From: Microbacterium sp. C5A9
GTDB lineage: Bacteria > Actinomycetota > Actinomycetes > Actinomycetales > Microbacteriaceae
DNA length: 64,000 nt
Direction of reading: 5' to 3'
Assembly: GCF_022627955.1 (NCBI RefSeq)
Contig: NZ_JABXGD010000006.1
Location: forward strand, 1 to 64,000
Both the position numbers and the translations under genes were made by a program. Each line of letters starts with the position of its first letter. Position 1 is the first letter of the stretch. The notes beneath the pieces were generated by a model, which was given only the letters and a program-made list of their open reading frames with translations, was not told where the DNA came from and searched no databases. This document shows positions 33,230-43,177 of this stretch, one piece after another.

Positions 33230-34747
33230 ATGGTGCGCGATGCGGATCCCCGAGGCGGTGGCCCCCTTCGACGGGGCAATCCTCTGCCTCCCGAGGCTCC
33301 GGAGACCGTCGTGCCCACGCCGCCGATTCCGGATGAGACAGCCCGCCCGTCGGTGATCGCGCCGCCTCCCGGCAACGCCACGGCGTCGCCCGCCCCCGCG
33401 ACCCGGGCTGCCGCCTCGGCGGCCCGTGCCGTTCCCGCAGCCCCCGTCATCCCGCCGGTGCCGCCGCGGCCCCACCCGCAGCCGGTTCCCGACGAGGCAG
33501 CACGTCCCGCACCTGCGGCGCCGACCCCGCCGGCATCCTCGAACCCGCCGGTGCCGCAGACGATGCCCACACCGCCGAACCCGTCGGTTCCGCAGACGAT
33601 GCCCACCGCCATCGCTCGGGTTCCGAGCCCCACCGCCGCACCGAACCCCGCCGCACCGAGCCCCACCACTGCACCGAACCCCACCAGTGCACAGGGTGCG
33701 TCGACTGCGGCGCAGCCGGCGGTCCACCCCGCCTCCGCCTCGGCGCCGTTCGCCGGTGCGCCCGCGAACCCGACTCCGGCACCGCCTGCATCGTCCCCCT
33801 CGTCGCGCCGACTGCAGCGCGAACAGGGCGTGGAGCGGCCGTCGTTCCTCCAGCAGGAGCGGCGCGAGGAACCCGCGCGTCGCGGCGGGCGTGGATTCCT
33901 GAACCGCGTGGGCTTCTCCCTCGGCCCGAACGCCCGAGAACGAGCCATCCGCGAAGACGAGCACGCGGTGAGCATGCACTGGCCGGGACCGCGCACGGTC
34001 GCCGTCGTCAACGGCAAGGGCGGTGCGGGGAAGACGCCCGCCACCGTGCTGCTCTCGGCGGTCTTCGCACAGTACGGCGGCGCGGGCGTTCTCGCGTGGG
34101 ACAACAACCAGACCCGAGGCACGCTCGGCTGGCGCACCGAGACCGGCGCGCACGATCGGACTCTGCTCGAGCTGCTGCCGCAGACCCAGCGCCTGCTCGG
34201 CGCACAGGGGCAGTCCGCCGACCTCGCCCACTTCGTGCACCACCAGCCGCAGGAGAAGTACGACGTCCTCCGCTCGAAGCCCATCAGACTGGCTCACGAG
34301 AATCGTCTCAGCCCTGCCGACGTGGATTCGATCCACGCGGTCGCCGCCAAGTTCTACCGCCTGATCATCATCGACTCGGGCAACGACGAGTCCGACCCCA
34401 TGTGGCTGCGCATGATCGACCTCGCCGACCAGATCGTCGTCGCCACCACGACGCGCGACGACCACGCCGAGGCCGGCGCACTGCTGCTGGAGGCGCTCGA
34501 AGACCGCGACGAGCGCTCAGCCAGGCTTGCGCAGGAGTCGGTGGTGGTCGTCAGCCAGGCGGACCCGAAGGCGTCGCCCGGCGACGTGGCCGACGTCATC
34601 GACGGGTACAGGTCGCTGGCGCGTGAAGTCGTGCCCATCCCGTTCGACCGCGAGATGGTCGACGGACACCTGCGTCTCCGCGCGCTCGCAGAGCCCACGC
34701 AGCAGGCATGGCTCTCGGCCGCGGCGGCAGTCGCCCGCGGCTTCTGA
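33230..34747 (+). CDS. Proline-rich ParA/MinD-like ATPase (EspI-like architecture)
   Basis: 505 residues. Residues 1-190 are a Pro/Ala/Thr-rich, probably disordered region with PPVPQTMPTPPNPS-type repeats. A basic linker (about 193-225) and FLNRVGFSLGPN precede a P-loop domain. The deviant Walker A, NGKGGAGKTP (261-270), keeps signature Lys263 and Lys268, but the last Thr is Pro. The next motif is WDNNQTRGTLGW instead of the usual DxDPQ. The layout matches mycobacterial EspI of the ESX-1 secretion system. A role in secretion or positioning is inference, as no ESX genes are nearby. ATG follows GAGGAG. It interrupts the his cluster on the opposite strand. Confidence 0.82.
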   Translation: MVRDADPRGGGPLRRGNPLPPEAPETVVPTPPIPDETARPSVIAPPPGNATASPAPATRAAASAARAVPAAPVIPPVPPRPHPQPVPDEAARPAPAAPTPPASSNPPVPQTMPTPPNPSVPQTMPTAIARVPSPTAAPNPAAPSPTTAPNPTSAQGASTAAQPAVHPASASAPFAGAPANPTPAPPASSPSSRRLQREQGVERPSFLQQERREEPARRGGRGFLNRVGFSLGPNARERAIREDEHAVSMHWPGPRTVAVVNGKGGAGKTPATVLLSAVFAQYGGAGVLAWDNNQTRGTLGWRTETGAHDRTLLELLPQTQRLLGAQGQSADLAHFVHHQPQEKYDVLRSKPIRLAHENRLSPADVDSIHAVAAKFYRLIIIDSGNDESDPMWLRMIDLADQIVVATTTRDDHAEAGALLLEALEDRDERSARLAQESVVVVSQADPKASPGDVADVIDGYRSLAREVVPIPFDREMVDGHLRLRALAEPTQQAWLSAAAAVARGF

Positions 34748-34764
34748 CCCGCAGCGCGTGAGCG

Positions 34765-34788
34765 GGGTCGACGCCGCGGCGTCGACCC
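34765..34788. terminator. Bidirectional terminator between the ATPase gene and hisH
   Basis: A perfect 24-base palindrome (12-base arms, 34765-34788) lies between convergent genes, 17 bases past the ATPase stop and 5 bases past the hisH stop. A real hairpin would open the central bases as its loop. Confidence 0.65.
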
Positions 34789-34793
34789 TCAGA

Positions 34794-35435
34794 TCACGCG
34801 CGCAGGCTGTCGACCCAGTTGCGCAGCAGCTGGATGCCTGCGTCGCCGGACTTCTCGGGGTGGAACTGCGTCGCCGACAGCGGTCCGTTCTCGACGGCCG
34901 CGAGGAACGGGTCCCCGTACGTCGCCCAGGTCAGCACCGGCTGCGGGAACGGCGGGATGACGTCGAGCTCCCACGACTGCGCGGCGTAGGAGTGCACGAA
35001 GTAGAAGCGCTCGTTCTCGATGCCCTTGAACAGCACTGAGTCGGCGCCGGGCTCGACCGTGTTCCAGCCCATGTGGGGCAGGACCGGCGCGTTGAGCTCC
35101 GTCACGGCACCGGGCCATTCGCCGAGCCCCTCGGTGTCGTGCCCGCGCTCCACGCCGTGAGTGAAGAGAACCTGCATGCCGACGCAGATGCCGAGCACCG
35201 GCCGGCCGCCCGCGAGGCGTCGGTCGATGATCTCGTCTCCGCCGTGCGCGCGGAGGGCATCGCGAACGGCCTGGAACGCACCGACGCCCGGAACCACGAG
35301 CCCGTCGGCGTCGAGCGCCTCGGCACGGTCGCGAGTGAGAACGGCATCCGCTCCCGCGGCGATGAGCGCCTTCACTGCGGAGTGGACATTGCCCGACTCA
35401 TAGTCGAAGACGGCGACCCGGGGAGCGCGGCTCAC
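34794..35435 (-). CDS. hisH: Imidazole glycerol phosphate synthase, glutaminase subunit
   Basis: 213 residues; class I glutamine amidotransferase that feeds ammonia to HisF. The nucleophile Cys is in [10 protein letters not shown], and the His and Glu of the triad are in [12 protein letters not shown] at 35435 overlaps the hisB stop (GTGA). The partner hisF is not in the window. Confidence 0.95.
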   Translation of the reverse strand: MSRAPRVAVFDYESGNVHSAVKALIAAGADAVLTRDRAEALDADGLVVPGVGAFQAVRDALRAHGGDEIIDRRLAGGRPVLGICVGMQVLFTHGVERGHDTEGLGEWPGAVTELNAPVLPHMGWNTVEPGADSVLFKGIENERFYFVHSYAAQSWELDVIPPFPQPVLTWATYGDPFLAAVENGPLSATQFHPEKSGDAGIQLLRNWVDSLRA

Positions 35436-36049
35436 AGCGCCCCCTTCGTCGACGGGATGCCGTCGACGAGCGGATCGAGCGCCTTGGCCTGACGGAAGGC
35501 GCGGGCGAAGGCCTTGTACTCCGCCTCGGCGATGTGGTGCGGGTCGCGCCCACCCAGCACCCGCACGTGCACGGTGAGTCCGGCGTTGAATGTGATCGCC
35601 TCGAACGAGTGACGCACGAGCGAACCGGTGAAGTGACCACCGATGAGGTGGTGCTCGAAACCCGCGGGCTCACCCGTGTGCACGAGGTAGGGACGACCCG
35701 AGATGTCGACCACCGCCTGCGCGAGCGCCTCGTCGAGAGGAACCAGCGCGTCGCCGTAGCGCGAGATGCCGGACTTGTCGCCCAGGGCCTCGCGGATCGC
35801 CTGACCGAGCACGATCGAGATGTCCTCCACCGTGTGGTGCGCGTCGATCTGGGTGTCGCCGGAAGCACGGACGGTGAGGTCGGTCAGCGAGTGCTTCGCG
35901 AACGCCGTCAGCATGTGATCGAAGAACGGCACCGATGTGTCGATGTGGCTCGCGCCGGTGCCGTCGAGGTTCACCTCGAGCTCGACGGTGGACTCCGACG
36001 TGCTGCGCACGCGGGAGGCGGTGCGCGGGGTCTGGGTGGTGCTGCTCAT
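35432..36049 (-). CDS. hisB: Imidazoleglycerol-phosphate dehydratase
   Basis: 205 residues, the monofunctional form. Metal-binding motifs are [32 protein letters not shown] and [20 protein letters not shown], with [14 protein letters not shown] at the C-terminal repeat. It dehydrates IGP to imidazole acetol phosphate. Overlaps hisC by four bases. Confidence 0.96.
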   Translation of the reverse strand: MSSTTQTPRTASRVRSTSESTVELEVNLDGTGASHIDTSVPFFDHMLTAFAKHSLTDLTVRASGDTQIDAHHTVEDISIVLGQAIREALGDKSGISRYGDALVPLDEALAQAVVDISGRPYLVHTGEPAGFEHHLIGGHFTGSLVRHSFEAITFNAGLTVHVRVLGGRDPHHIAEAEYKAFARAFRQAKALDPLVDGIPSTKGAL

Positions 36050-37140
36050 GAAGCTGATCCTATCGAGGCGAGGGCGTCGAGGAACGCGGTGGTCTCGGCC
36101 TCGGTTCCCGCCGTCACGCGCAGGTGGCCGGGGATTCCGACGTCACGGACCAGCACGCCGCGGTCGTACAGCTGCTGCCACACGGCCTTCGGGTCGGAGA
36201 CCCCGCCGAAGAGCACGAAGTTCGACCACGACTCGTGCGGCGTGTAGCCGAGCGCCTCGAGCGTCGCCGTGATGCGATCACGCTGCTCGACGATCTCCTC
36301 GACCATTCCGAGCATGACTTCGGAGTTGCGCAGCGCGGCGACGGCTGCCGCCTGCGTGAGCGCACTGAGGTGATAGGGCAGGCGCACGAGTCGCAGCGCG
36401 TCGATGAATGCGGGGTCTGCGGCCAGGTAGCCGACCCGCGCGCCCGCGAATGCGAAGGCCTTGCTCATGGTGCGCGACACCGCGAGACGGGGACGTCCCT
36501 CGAGCAGCGAGAGCGCCGATGCGGCGTCACGCGGGGCGAACTCCTGATACGCCTCGTCGACGATCACGATTCCCCGGGAGGCCTCGTAGACCGCGTCGAT
36601 GACATCGAGACCGAGGGGGGTGCCGGTGGGGTTGTTCGGCGAGCAGAGCAGGATGACGTCCGGATCGGCGGCGGCGACCTGCGCCGCAGCCTCGTCAGGC
36701 GTGATCGTGTAGTCGGGCTGACGTGTTCCCGCGACCCAGCGCGCCCCGGTCCCCTGCGCGATGAGCGGGTACATCGAGTACGTGGGCGCGAACCCGAACG
36801 CGGTACGTCCGGGACCCCCGAAAGCCTGCATGATGTGCTGCAGCACCTCGTTCGAGCCGTTGCCCGCCCAGATCTGCTCGGGCGCGAGCCCGTGGCCGAG
36901 ATACCGGGCGAATCCCTCCCGCAGGGTCGTGAACTCCCGGTCGGGATAGCGATTCACGTCGCGCAGCGCCACCGCGATGTCATCGAGGATGTCACTCGCC
37001 ACGGCGTCAGGCACGGGATGCGTGTTCTCGTTGACGTTCAGCGCGATGGGGAGCGGAGCCTGCGGTGCGCCGTACGGAGTGAGTCCACGGAGGTCGTCAC
37101 GAAGGGGGAGGTCAGCGAGTGAGACAGTCACCCTTCCCAT
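36046..37140 (-). CDS. hisC: Histidinol-phosphate aminotransferase
   Basis: 364 residues; fold-type I PLP enzyme. N-terminal [31 protein letters not shown] and IVDEAYQEF are present, and [16 protein letters not shown] carries the cofactor Lys. First gene of hisC-hisB-hisH. ATG at 37140 is used here; GTG at 37131 is also possible. hisD, normally just upstream, is absent, as a LysM gene and lexA lie there instead. Confidence 0.93.
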   Translation of the reverse strand: MGRVTVSLADLPLRDDLRGLTPYGAPQAPLPIALNVNENTHPVPDAVASDILDDIAVALRDVNRYPDREFTTLREGFARYLGHGLAPEQIWAGNGSNEVLQHIMQAFGGPGRTAFGFAPTYSMYPLIAQGTGARWVAGTRQPDYTITPDEAAAQVAAADPDVILLCSPNNPTGTPLGLDVIDAVYEASRGIVIVDEAYQEFAPRDAASALSLLEGRPRLAVSRTMSKAFAFAGARVGYLAADPAFIDALRLVRLPYHLSALTQAAAVAALRNSEVMLGMVEEIVEQRDRITATLEALGYTPHESWSNFVLFGGVSDPKAVWQQLYDRGVLVRDVGIPGHLRVTAGTEAETTAFLDALASIGSAS

Positions 37141-37200
37141 GGTAGGCCGCGTACGGACGACCATCACCCCGCATGACGGAGAGCGACCCGACCGCGCGTG

Positions 37201-37221
37201 TCTCGGAGGCTCACTCCGAGA
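37201..37221 (-). terminator. Hairpin over the LysM gene stop codon
   Basis: An 8-base-pair stem, TCTCGGAG with CTCCGAGA, has a 5-base loop in which the stop codon of the LysM gene lies. It is a plausible terminator of that short transcript. Confidence 0.4.
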
Positions 37222-37573
37222 ACTGAGCCGGGATCCCGAGCTGCTCGCCGATCTGCAGCGCTCCGCCCTCGAGGGCGTTGAGCCGGGTGATCTCGCCGAT
37301 CACCTCTCGCGGGTCGGCCTGCGGGGCGATCCCCTCAGCGATCGACCACAGGGTGTCGCCCGGCATCACGGTGACCGTCTCGAAGGATGCCGTCGCGACC
37401 TGGTCGTTCGACGCCATCGCGCTGCCGCCGCTGAGCGCTCCGAACGCGATGCCCGCCGCGAGCGGAACCGCCGCGAGGGCGAGCACGACCCGGCGACCCC
37501 GCGCCGTCAGCCGAAGGCGGGTCGCCGGGACTGCCGGGACGATCGCTGCGGTGCTGAAGGTGATGGTGCTCAT
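37211..37573 (-). CDS. LysM-domain membrane protein, probable SOS-induced division inhibitor
   Basis: 120 residues. A single membrane helix at about 28-50 ([19 protein letters not shown]) anchors an extracytoplasmic LysM domain (66-115: [18 protein letters not shown], then [18 protein letters not shown]). Position, size and domain match YneA of Bacillus, DivS of Corynebacterium and Rv2719c of Mycobacterium. These sit next to lexA and block division during DNA damage. GAGGAG precedes the ATG. The shared gap with lexA has LexA-box-like sites, supporting SOS control. Confidence 0.85.
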   Translation of the reverse strand: MSTITFSTAAIVPAVPATRLRLTARGRRVVLALAAVPLAAGIAFGALSGGSAMASNDQVATASFETVTVMPGDTLWSIAEGIAPQADPREVIGEITRLNALEGGALQIGEQLGIPAQFSE

Positions 37574-37668
37574 GTCGTGCTCCTCTGCTACTTCCGCTGT
37601 GGGCGGTGAAGTTGGCGTAGCGTTCGCATTCGCGACTCGGCCGGGAGCCGAGAATGCGAAGCTACGTT

Positions 37669-37756
37669 CCGAAGGTATCTTCGAATTCGAACATCTGTCA
37701 AGATGTCTTCGAAACCTGCTCCGCGGATCAACCGACACGCTCGAACAGATATTCCC
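37669..37756. promoter_or_regulatory. Cluster of three LexA-box-like sites
   Basis: Compared with the corynebacterial-type box TCGAAMANNTGTTCGA, I see TCGAACAGATATTCCC at 37741-37756 (13 of 16), TCGAACATCTGTCAAG at 37687-37702 (12 of 16), and a reverse site TCGAAGATACCTTCGG at 37684-37669 (12 of 16). They lie between the divergent LysM and lexA genes, 95-185 bases from either start, as expected for LexA repressing both. Confidence 0.6.
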
Positions 37757-37853
37757 CATCGGCGCTTTTCTCGGATACGGTTTCGATAGGAACACCCCAC
37801 CACGGGCCACCGACATTCGAACCGAGACGCCGGGTCCACACCTGAGGAGCATC

Positions 37854-38540
37854 ATGAGCGACAACGCCGCCACCGAGTCCGAGGTCCCGCGCACCCGTCG
37901 ACGGAAGAGCCTGAGCCCCAAGCAGATGGCGATCCTCGAGGTCATCCAGACGTCGATCAGCCGATACGGATATCCGCCGAGCATGCGCGAGATCGGCGAC
38001 GCCGTCGGACTCAAGTCCCTCTCGAGCGTCACCCATCAGCTGGGCCAGCTCGAGTTGAGCGGCTATCTGCGCCGCGACCCGGGCAAGACGCGCGCGATGG
38101 AGGTGCTGATCGACCTGCCCGGTTCCAGCGGCGAGAACCCCGCAGACATCGCCACGCCGGTCGGCGATGCCGCGCTCGTCCCTCTCGTCGGCAGGATCGC
38201 CGCCGGAGTGCCGATCACCGCCGACCAGCAGGTCGAGGAGATCTTCCCGCTCCCCCGACAGCTCGTGGGCAAGGGCGACCTCTTCATGCTTAAGGTCTCG
38301 GGCGAGTCGATGATCGACGCCGCGATCTGCGACGGCGACTGGGTCGTCGTGCGCTCACAGGGCAGCGCGGAGAACGGTGAGATCGTGGCCGCCATGCTCG
38401 ACGGCGAGGCGACGGTCAAAGTCCTTCGGCGACGCGACGGTCACACCTGGCTGCTGCCCCGGAACTCGGCCTTCGAGCCGATCCTGGGCGACGAGGCCGT
38501 GATCCTCGGCAAGATCGTCGCGGTGCTGCGCGCCGTCTGA
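37854..38540 (+). CDS. lexA: LexA repressor
   Basis: 228 residues. An N-terminal winged helix (about 19-82; [19 protein letters not shown]) binds SOS boxes. The C-terminal S24 peptidase domain has the Ala117-Gly118 cleavage site in RIAAGVP, nucleophile Ser152 in GESMID and Lys189 in ATVKVL. RecA-stimulated self-cleavage should derepress SOS genes, including itself and the divergent LysM gene. ATG at 37854 follows GAGGAG. Confidence 0.96.
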   Translation: MSDNAATESEVPRTRRRKSLSPKQMAILEVIQTSISRYGYPPSMREIGDAVGLKSLSSVTHQLGQLELSGYLRRDPGKTRAMEVLIDLPGSSGENPADIATPVGDAALVPLVGRIAAGVPITADQQVEEIFPLPRQLVGKGDLFMLKVSGESMIDAAICDGDWVVVRSQGSAENGEIVAAMLDGEATVKVLRRRDGHTWLLPRNSAFEPILGDEAVILGKIVAVLRAV

Positions 38541-38644
38541 ACTGCGCTCCGGAGGCCTGCCCGCACGGCCTCGCCCGTGACGGTCTCGCTCTCCCGGCCC
38601 GGGCTCTCCCCGGTGCAGCGGCGCCCTCACCGTAGGCTCGAAGC

Positions 38645-40507
38645 ATGTCGTCGCCCTTCGGTTCCTGGTCCTCGCCGTTCTCTCCGGCATCCGTCGCCGC
38701 CGCATCACCGCGGATCGACGGCGCGGCCTTCGTCGGCGATGAGATCTGGTGGGGCGAATCCGTTCCCGCCGAGGGCGGCCGCGTCACCGTCCGCAGTTCG
38801 ACGGGATCCGAGGTGCTCCCCCACCCGTGGAGCGCGCGATCGCGCGTGCACGAGTACGGGGGTGGCGCCTGGACCGCAGACACCGAGGGCACGCTGTACT
38901 TCGTCGACGCGGGAGACCAGCGGGTCAGGCGGATGCCCCGCGGGGGCCTCCCCCTGCCGCTGACTCCGGCAGGCCCTGCCTACGGCGGACTCCGCCTCGC
39001 CGACGGGCGGCTGTTCGCGGTGCGGGAGGATCTCCGGTCCGCTCCGCACACGCGGGCGATCGTCGAGATCCCGCTCGACGGATCGGGCGCGGATGATCCC
39101 GAGCGTCTTCACACGGTCGTGGAGGGCCCGGACTTCTACGCCCACCCCGCGCTGTCCCCGGACGGCAGCCGCCTGGCATGGGTGCAGTGGACGCGCGATC
39201 GGATGCCGTGGCAGCACGCGTCCCTGGCGATCTCCGACGGCGCCGGCACGACCGTCCTGCCCACGCGCGCCGCGTTGCAGCCCGAATGGGCGAGTGACGC
39301 CGAGCTGCTCTACGCCGACGACCCCACAGGACGCTGGACGCTGTACCGCCAGACGCTGCGGGGCACCTCGGCCGTCGGGTCCCCCGAGCCGCTCATCGCC
39401 GATGATGCCGCCGACACCGGGTACGGGCTCTGGGTGCTCGGCAATCGCTGGTATCGCCCGCTCCCCGACGGCAGGATCGTCGCGGTCCGCACCGAGGGGC
39501 GCGACGAGGTCGTGGTGATCGACGCCGACGGCCGCTCGCGCAGGATCCCTCTCGCGGCTGACGGACACGTGAGCGTCGACGATGTGTCGGGCACCCGCGT
39601 GCTGCTGTCGGGCAGCAGCTCGACCGGCGCTCCGGGCGTGTGGTGCGTCGATGCGGACACGCACGACGTGACGGTCGTGGCCGGGGGCGACGCCGCCGAC
39701 CCCGCGTGGATGCCGCCGGCGTCGACGCTCGTGGTCGACGGCGCACACGGGCCTGTGCACGCGTTCGTCTACCCGCCGACGAACCCCGACGCGACGCCTC
39801 CGGACGACGAGCTGCCCCCGTACATCGTCTTCGTGCACGGAGGCCCGACGGCCCACGTGACCGGAGCCACCTCGTCGGCCATCGCGTTCTACACGAGCCG
39901 GGGAATCGGCGTCCTCGACGTGAACTACGGAGGGTCGACCGGCTATGGACGCGCGTACCGCGAACGCCTCGACGGCGGGTGGGGTCTGGTCGACGTCGAC
40001 GACGTGATCGCCGCGGCCCGCGGGCTCGGCGACGTCGGACTCGCCGACCCCGCGCGCATCGCGATCCGGGGCGGCTCCGCCGGCGGGTGGACTGTGCTGT
40101 CCGCACTCGTCCGGGGCGGAACGTTCGCCGCGGGGATCAGCCGCTACGGGGTCGCCGATCTTCGGATGCTCGCCGCGCACTCACACGACTTCGAGGCCTC
40201 GTACATCGACGGCCTCGTCGGCCCACTCCCCGAGGCCGAGGCCCTGTACATCGAGCGCTCGCCACTCACGCACGTCGATCGCATCGGCGTGCCCGTGCTG
40301 CTGATGCAGGGCGGGGCCGACCGGGTGGTGCCCGCATCCCAGTCGGAGGCGATCCGCGATGCTCTCGCCGCTCGCGGGGTGGACCACGAATACGTGCTCT
40401 ACCCGGACGAGGGGCATGGCTTCCGCTCGGCGGAGACGATCGTCGATGCCCTCGAGCGCGAGCTGGCCTTCCTCGGCCGCGCCTTCGGGTTCACGCCCGC
40501 GAGCTGA
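38645..40507 (+). CDS. S9 family prolyl oligopeptidase-type peptidase
   Basis: 620 residues. The N-terminal ~370 residues form a beta-propeller-like region; VHEYGGGAW and DFYAHPALSPDGSRLAWVQW are typical of TolB/DPP repeats. The C-terminal alpha/beta hydrolase has the nucleophile Ser in GGSAGGWT, Asp in GGADRVVP and His in DEGHGF. No signal peptide, so it is likely a cytoplasmic dipeptidyl or acylaminoacyl peptidase. It ends directly against the convergent smpB stop (TGATCA). Confidence 0.88.
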   Translation: MSSPFGSWSSPFSPASVAAASPRIDGAAFVGDEIWWGESVPAEGGRVTVRSSTGSEVLPHPWSARSRVHEYGGGAWTADTEGTLYFVDAGDQRVRRMPRGGLPLPLTPAGPAYGGLRLADGRLFAVREDLRSAPHTRAIVEIPLDGSGADDPERLHTVVEGPDFYAHPALSPDGSRLAWVQWTRDRMPWQHASLAISDGAGTTVLPTRAALQPEWASDAELLYADDPTGRWTLYRQTLRGTSAVGSPEPLIADDAADTGYGLWVLGNRWYRPLPDGRIVAVRTEGRDEVVVIDADGRSRRIPLAADGHVSVDDVSGTRVLLSGSSSTGAPGVWCVDADTHDVTVVAGGDAADPAWMPPASTLVVDGAHGPVHAFVYPPTNPDATPPDDELPPYIVFVHGGPTAHVTGATSSAIAFYTSRGIGVLDVNYGGSTGYGRAYRERLDGGWGLVDVDDVIAAARGLGDVGLADPARIAIRGGSAGGWTVLSALVRGGTFAAGISRYGVADLRMLAAHSHDFEASYIDGLVGPLPEAEALYIERSPLTHVDRIGVPVLLMQGGADRVVPASQSEAIRDALAARGVDHEYVLYPDEGHGFRSAETIVDALERELAFLGRAFGFTPAS

Positions 40508-40984
40508 TCACTCTCCGACGCGGTTGCGCAGTCGCATGGCGCGCTCGGCCTCACGCGTGTCCTGACGCTCACGCAGGGTCTGCCGCTTGTCGAACTCGCG
40601 CTTTCCCTTCGCGAGAGCGATCTCGACCTTGGCGCGCCCGTCGGAGAAGTACAGCTTGAGAGGGATCAGCGTGTAGCCGCCCGCCGACACGGCATGCTGC
40701 AGCTTCGCGATCTCCTCGCGGTGCAGCAGCAGTTTGCGGATCCTCTTCGCCGAGTGGTTCGTCCAGTGCCCCTGCGAGTACTCCGGGATGTGCACGGAAT
40801 CGAGGAACACCTCGTTCCCCTTGACGAACGCGTACCCGTCGCTGAGGTTCGCGCGCCCCTGGCGCAGCGACTTCACCTCGGTGCCGGTGAGCACCATCCC
40901 CGCCTCGTACGACTTCTCGATGTTGTAGTCGTGACGTGCGCGACGATTGGTCGCGATGACCTTCTCCCCGCGTTCCCTGGGCAT
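40508..40984 (-). CDS. smpB: SsrA-binding protein
   Basis: 158 residues. It delivers tmRNA to stalled ribosomes. Core beta-barrel motifs: ATNRRARHDYNIEKSYEAGMVL-type start, GTEVKSLRQGRANLSDGYA, and the C-terminal basic tail KGKREFDKRQTLRERQDTREAERA that acts in the decoding centre. It follows ftsX, a conserved order. The ssrA gene itself is not in the window. Confidence 0.96.
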   Translation of the reverse strand: MPRERGEKVIATNRRARHDYNIEKSYEAGMVLTGTEVKSLRQGRANLSDGYAFVKGNEVFLDSVHIPEYSQGHWTNHSAKRIRKLLLHREEIAKLQHAVSAGGYTLIPLKLYFSDGRAKVEIALAKGKREFDKRQTLRERQDTREAERAMRLRNRVGE

Positions 40985-41086
40985 GATTCTCTCCTGATCC
41001 GTGTCGCGCAGTGGTTCCGGCGCCGGATGGCGCGCGCACGACAGCCTGTCAGTCTATACCGACGGCGCGTCGCGAGTGGCGGAGTG

Positions 41087-42001
41087 TCAGGTGCGAAGCC
41101 AGCGGCGGATGGCGAAACCGGCCGAGAGCGCCGCCAGCACGACGCCGATGCCGATCAGCACAGGCACCACCAGAGCGGCGTCGTTCATCGAGATCCACGT
41201 GGTGATGAACGGAACCCGACCGCGCAGGTAGCCGTCGACGCCGAAGTGCACTCCCGCGACGACCGCCGCGCTGGCGAGCACCGATCCGAGGAACGCGGCG
41301 AAGACGCCCTCGAGCACGAACGGCGTCTGGATGAAGCGGTTGGACGCACCCACCAGCCGCATGATCCCGATCTCCTTGCGGCGCGCGTAGGCGGACAGGC
41401 GGATGGTCGTGCCGATCAGCAGGATCGCGGCGATCAGCATCAGGACGGCGATGCCGACGGCGATGTATGTCGCGACCGTCAACGCCGAGAACAGCGGCTC
41501 GAGGTACTGCAGCTGATCCTGCACCTGCTCCACACCGGCGACGCCGTTGAACGCCTCGGAGATCACCTGGGACTGACCGGGATCCTTCATCGTGACGAAG
41601 AACACCTCGAATGCCTGGTCCGCGCTGATCAGGTTCGCCTGGTCCTCTCCGAGCTGATCGACGAGCTTGGCGTAGGTGTCCTCCTTGGAGTCGAAGGTCA
41701 CCTCGCTGATGAGCGGCGCGAGCGCCTCACCCTCCAACTGGCCGCGGACGGCATTCACCTGATCTTCCGATGCACCCCCGTCGATGCATGTCGGCGACTC
41801 GGAGATGTCGGAGCACATGTAGACGGCGACCTGCGCGCGCTCGGTCCAATAGCCGCGCATCGTGCCGATCTGGGCCTGCATCAGGATCGCGGCGCCGACG
41901 AACGTCAGCGACACGAACGTCACCAGCACGACCGAGATGACCATGGAGATGTTGCGCCGAAGCCCGACCAGGGCTTCGGTGAGGATCAGACCGATTCTCA
42001 T
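41087..42001 (-). CDS. ftsX: Cell division protein FtsX
   Basis: 304 residues. One N-terminal helix (about 21-45), a large extracellular loop (about 50-170) with two Cys (MCSDISESPTC), and three C-terminal helices give the FtsX topology. With FtsE it activates peptidoglycan hydrolases at the septum. ATG overlaps ftsE by four bases. Confidence 0.95.
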   Translation of the reverse strand: MRIGLILTEALVGLRRNISMVISVVLVTFVSLTFVGAAILMQAQIGTMRGYWTERAQVAVYMCSDISESPTCIDGGASEDQVNAVRGQLEGEALAPLISEVTFDSKEDTYAKLVDQLGEDQANLISADQAFEVFFVTMKDPGQSQVISEAFNGVAGVEQVQDQLQYLEPLFSALTVATYIAVGIAVLMLIAAILLIGTTIRLSAYARRKEIGIMRLVGASNRFIQTPFVLEGVFAAFLGSVLASAAVVAGVHFGVDGYLRGRVPFITTWISMNDAALVVPVLIGIGVVLAALSAGFAIRRWLRT

Positions 42002-43038
42002 GACGTCGGCCCCACTTCCTCTGTGCCGTCGTCTGAGAGTCCGAGACGATCGGCGACTCCCAGCTCTGCGACATCGACCTGCGGGAGCGCGATCGGATGC
42101 GTTCGCGGAGCGACCGGTGCCTCCTCGACCTGCGGCTCGATGGGAGCCGCCTGGGCCTCGGGCGTCTCCGAGGCGGTCGGCACCGCGTCGGCCGCGGTCG
42201 ACTCGGCCTTGCGCTGGGCCGAGAGCTCTTCGGCGAGAGCGGCACGCACCACCGAGAGGTCGGCGGTCTGTCGCTGCACCTCCTGCACGGCGGTGAGCGC
42301 GGCGGCCGCTGCCGCACCACGCACCTCCTCCGGTGCCAGGCGCGGGATGTTCGAGGTGTCGCCGTAGCCTCCGTGCACCTCGTCGCGCACCATCTCACCG
42401 TCGCGCAGTTCGATCACGCGACGCTGCATCTGGTCGACGAAACCCGCCTCGTGGGTGGCCATGAGCACCGTCGTGCCGCCGGCGTTGATACGGGCGAGCA
42501 GCTGCATGATGTCGACCGACGTCGCGGGGTCGAGGTTTCCCGTCGGCTCATCGGCGAGGAGGACCTGCGGTCGGTTCACGAGCGCGCGAGCGATCGCGAC
42601 GCGCTGCTGCTCACCGCCCGAGAGCTCGTGCGGCATGCGCTTCTGCTTGCCGTCGAGTCCGACGAGCGCGAGGGCCTCGGGAACGGCCTGCTGGATGAAG
42701 CCGCGCGACGAGCCGGTCACCTGCAGCGTGAATGCGACGTTCTGGTACACGGTCTTCGACGGCAGAAGGCGGAAGTCCTGGAACACGGATCCGATGTGGC
42801 GCCGGAAGTACGGCACCTTGCGGTTCGCCAGAGACCTGAGGTCACGGCCGAGCACGGCGACGCGCCCGGTCGTCGGCACGTCCTCACGGAGGATGAGTCG
42901 CAGACATGATGACTTCCCCGACCCCGATGCTCCGACGAGGAAGACGAACTCCCCGCGCTGGACCTCGAAGTCGACGCCGGACAGTGCGGGCCTGGAGGTC
43001 CCGCGATAGCGTTTCGTGACGTTCTCGAACCGAATCAT
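41998..43038 (-). CDS. ftsE: Cell division ATP-binding protein FtsE with long C-terminal extension
   Basis: 346 residues, about 120 longer than a usual FtsE. The ATPase core (1-225) has Walker A GASGSGKSS, signature LSGGEQQR, Walker B LLADEPTGNLDP and HEAGF. Residues of about 230-346 are an Ala/Glu/Pro-rich, probably disordered tail (AAIEPQVEEAPVAPRTHP-type), of unknown role. It works with FtsX at the division site. First gene of ftsE-ftsX-smpB; prfB, its usual neighbour, is 2.7 kb away. Confidence 0.94.
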   Translation of the reverse strand: MIRFENVTKRYRGTSRPALSGVDFEVQRGEFVFLVGASGSGKSSCLRLILREDVPTTGRVAVLGRDLRSLANRKVPYFRRHIGSVFQDFRLLPSKTVYQNVAFTLQVTGSSRGFIQQAVPEALALVGLDGKQKRMPHELSGGEQQRVAIARALVNRPQVLLADEPTGNLDPATSVDIMQLLARINAGGTTVLMATHEAGFVDQMQRRVIELRDGEMVRDEVHGGYGDTSNIPRLAPEEVRGAAAAAALTAVQEVQRQTADLSVVRAALAEELSAQRKAESTAADAVPTASETPEAQAAPIEPQVEEAPVAPRTHPIALPQVDVAELGVADRLGLSDDGTEEVGPTS

Positions 43039-43177
43039 GGCCTTACGAGCCTAAGCGCGTCGAATCCCCTGGTTGCGAGCGACACCCCCGCCGTCCGCTT
43101 CCGCGTCGTACCCCACTGCTATACATGGAGGTGCGGATCCACGCCCCAGCGTGGACCACGACTCCGAGGGGGATGCG

